Shown: in pieces, positions 63,465-64,000 of the stretch
How the letters are laid out: each line of letters begins with the position of its first letter
Numbering within the stretch: position 1 is the stretch's first letter
NCBI RefSeq assembly: GCF_001510895.1
Contig: NZ_LPWA01000001.1
Span: 1-64,000, forward strand
Direction of reading: 5' to 3'
From: Mesorhizobium loti
GTDB lineage: Bacteria > Pseudomonadota > Alphaproteobacteria > Rhizobiales > Rhizobiaceae
DNA length: 64,000 nucleotides
Position numbers and translations under genes: made by a program
The notes under the pieces: generated by a model
What the model saw: only the letters and a program-made list of their open reading frames with translations
Databases searched by the model: none
Told to the model about the DNA's origin: nothing

Positions 63465-64000
63465 CTTCGCTCAGGGGCATGACCTGGAACCATCCGCGCG
63501 GCTACGATCCGATGGTCGCCTGCTCCAGAATATGGAAGGAAAGGACCGGCGTTTCGATCGAATGGGAGAAGCGCTCGCTGCAGGATTTCGAATCCTTCCC
63601 GGTCGAAGAACTCGCCCGCGCGTATGACCTGATCGTCATCGATCATCCGCATGTCGGCCAGATCACCGCCGAGAAGTGTCTCGCGCCGCTCGACGTGCCG
63701 GGACGCGAGGCGGACTGCGCAGCGCTGGCGAAGGGAAGCGTCGGTCAATCCTACCCGAGCTATACTTGGCAAAGACGGCAATGGGCCTTCCCGATCGATG
63801 CCGCGACCCAGGTGCAGGCCTGGCGTCGCGATCTGATCGAGGCCGCGCCGACGTTCTGGACCGAAGTGCTGGAGCTTGCCCTGGAGGGCCGCGTGCTGTT
63901 GCCGCTCAGGCCGCCGCATTCGCTGATGTGTTTCTACACACTTGCCGCCGATCTCGGCCGGCCATGCGTTGTCGACGGATCGGCCGACCTGGCCGATCCC
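63461..64000 (+). CDS. Signal-less solute-binding-protein-like protein, 3' end cut by the window edge
   Basis: 180 residues are visible, starting with a GTG that overlaps the CoA-transferase stop. The sequence is clearly homologous to the protein at 40928-42070: LRGMTWNHPRGYDP, VSIEWEKRSLQDFE, YDLIVIDHPHVGQIT, VGQSYPSYTWQRRQWAFPID and AATQVQAWRRDLIE. It also lacks a signal peptide, so it is probably cytoplasmic. No transporter genes are next to it in the window. Confidence 0.75.
   Translation, partial: MTSLRGMTWNHPRGYDPMVACSRIWKERTGVSIEWEKRSLQDFESFPVEELARAYDLIVIDHPHVGQITAEKCLAPLDVPGREADCAALAKGSVGQSYPSYTWQRRQWAFPIDAATQVQAWRRDLIEAAPTFWTEVLELALEGRVLLPLRPPHSLMCFYTLAADLGRPCVVDGSADLADP

Overview
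The window looks like the chromosome or a large replicon of a Rhizobiales bacterium, most likely Mesorhizobium or a close relative. This is an inference from high-GC codon usage, many carbohydrate ABC importers, cyo ubiquinol oxidase genes, rhizobial-type small stress proteins, and three copies of a composite palindromic intergenic element. No rRNA, tRNA, CRISPR array or intact insertion sequence was seen.

Layout. 1-4.7 kb is sparse: the start of a glycine-rich repeat secreted protein running off the left edge, a doubtful small gene, a long low-information stretch, an AraC regulator, the decayed tail of an alcohol dehydrogenase, and a lipoprotein zinc peptidase. 4.9-16.2 kb is a sugar-acid island: three enolase-superfamily dehydratase/racemase-like genes and a GntR regulator on the minus strand, divergent from a CUT1-type ABC importer (binding protein, two permeases, ATPase), a fourth enolase-superfamily gene and an RraA-like aldolase. 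16.5-28.9 kb is a stress and respiration block: a Pcm-erythromycin esterase fusion (frameshifted), an acidic small protein, an overlapping metallophosphoesterase/nucleotidyltransferase pair, a KTSC protein, two CBS-domain paralogues, cyoABCD (cyoA frameshifted), a small HD protein, an NDUFA9-like protein and a small zinc-ribbon protein.

28.9-42.1 kb is a tightly packed 12-gene minus-strand operon. It combines a CUT2 sugar importer, an IclR regulator, a signal-less solute-binding-like protein, an SDR, an aldose-epimerase-like protein and an SMP-30 lactonase-like protein with a family III CoA-transferase, an enoyl-CoA hydratase and a fused family I CoA-transferase-like protein. I read it as an uncharacterised CoA-linked route for a sugar, polyol or cyclitol. 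42.2-46.9 kb is a hexuronate region: uxuA divergent from gntR-SDR-uxuA-like-rraA-like, with two copies of a perfect 16-bp operator in the shared promoter region.

47.1-61.3 kb is an exopolysaccharide locus: WecG-type glycosyltransferase, FAD oxidoreductase with two frameshifts, two GNAT-like proteins, a GINT1-like protein, GT4 glycosyltransferase, flippase, Wzz/ExoP-like chain-length protein with a degenerate kinase domain, GH5 glycanase and a polymerase. 61.7-64.0 kb starts a second CoA cluster (MaoC hydratase, family III CoA-transferase, and a second signal-less solute-binding-like protein cut by the right edge). That second occurrence is the best lead to a new system: the binding-protein-like family sits with a CoA-transferase and a hydratase twice in 64 kb.

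Five apparent single-base frameshifts in four otherwise well-preserved genes suggest either recent pseudogenes or consensus errors, so frames should be checked against reads.
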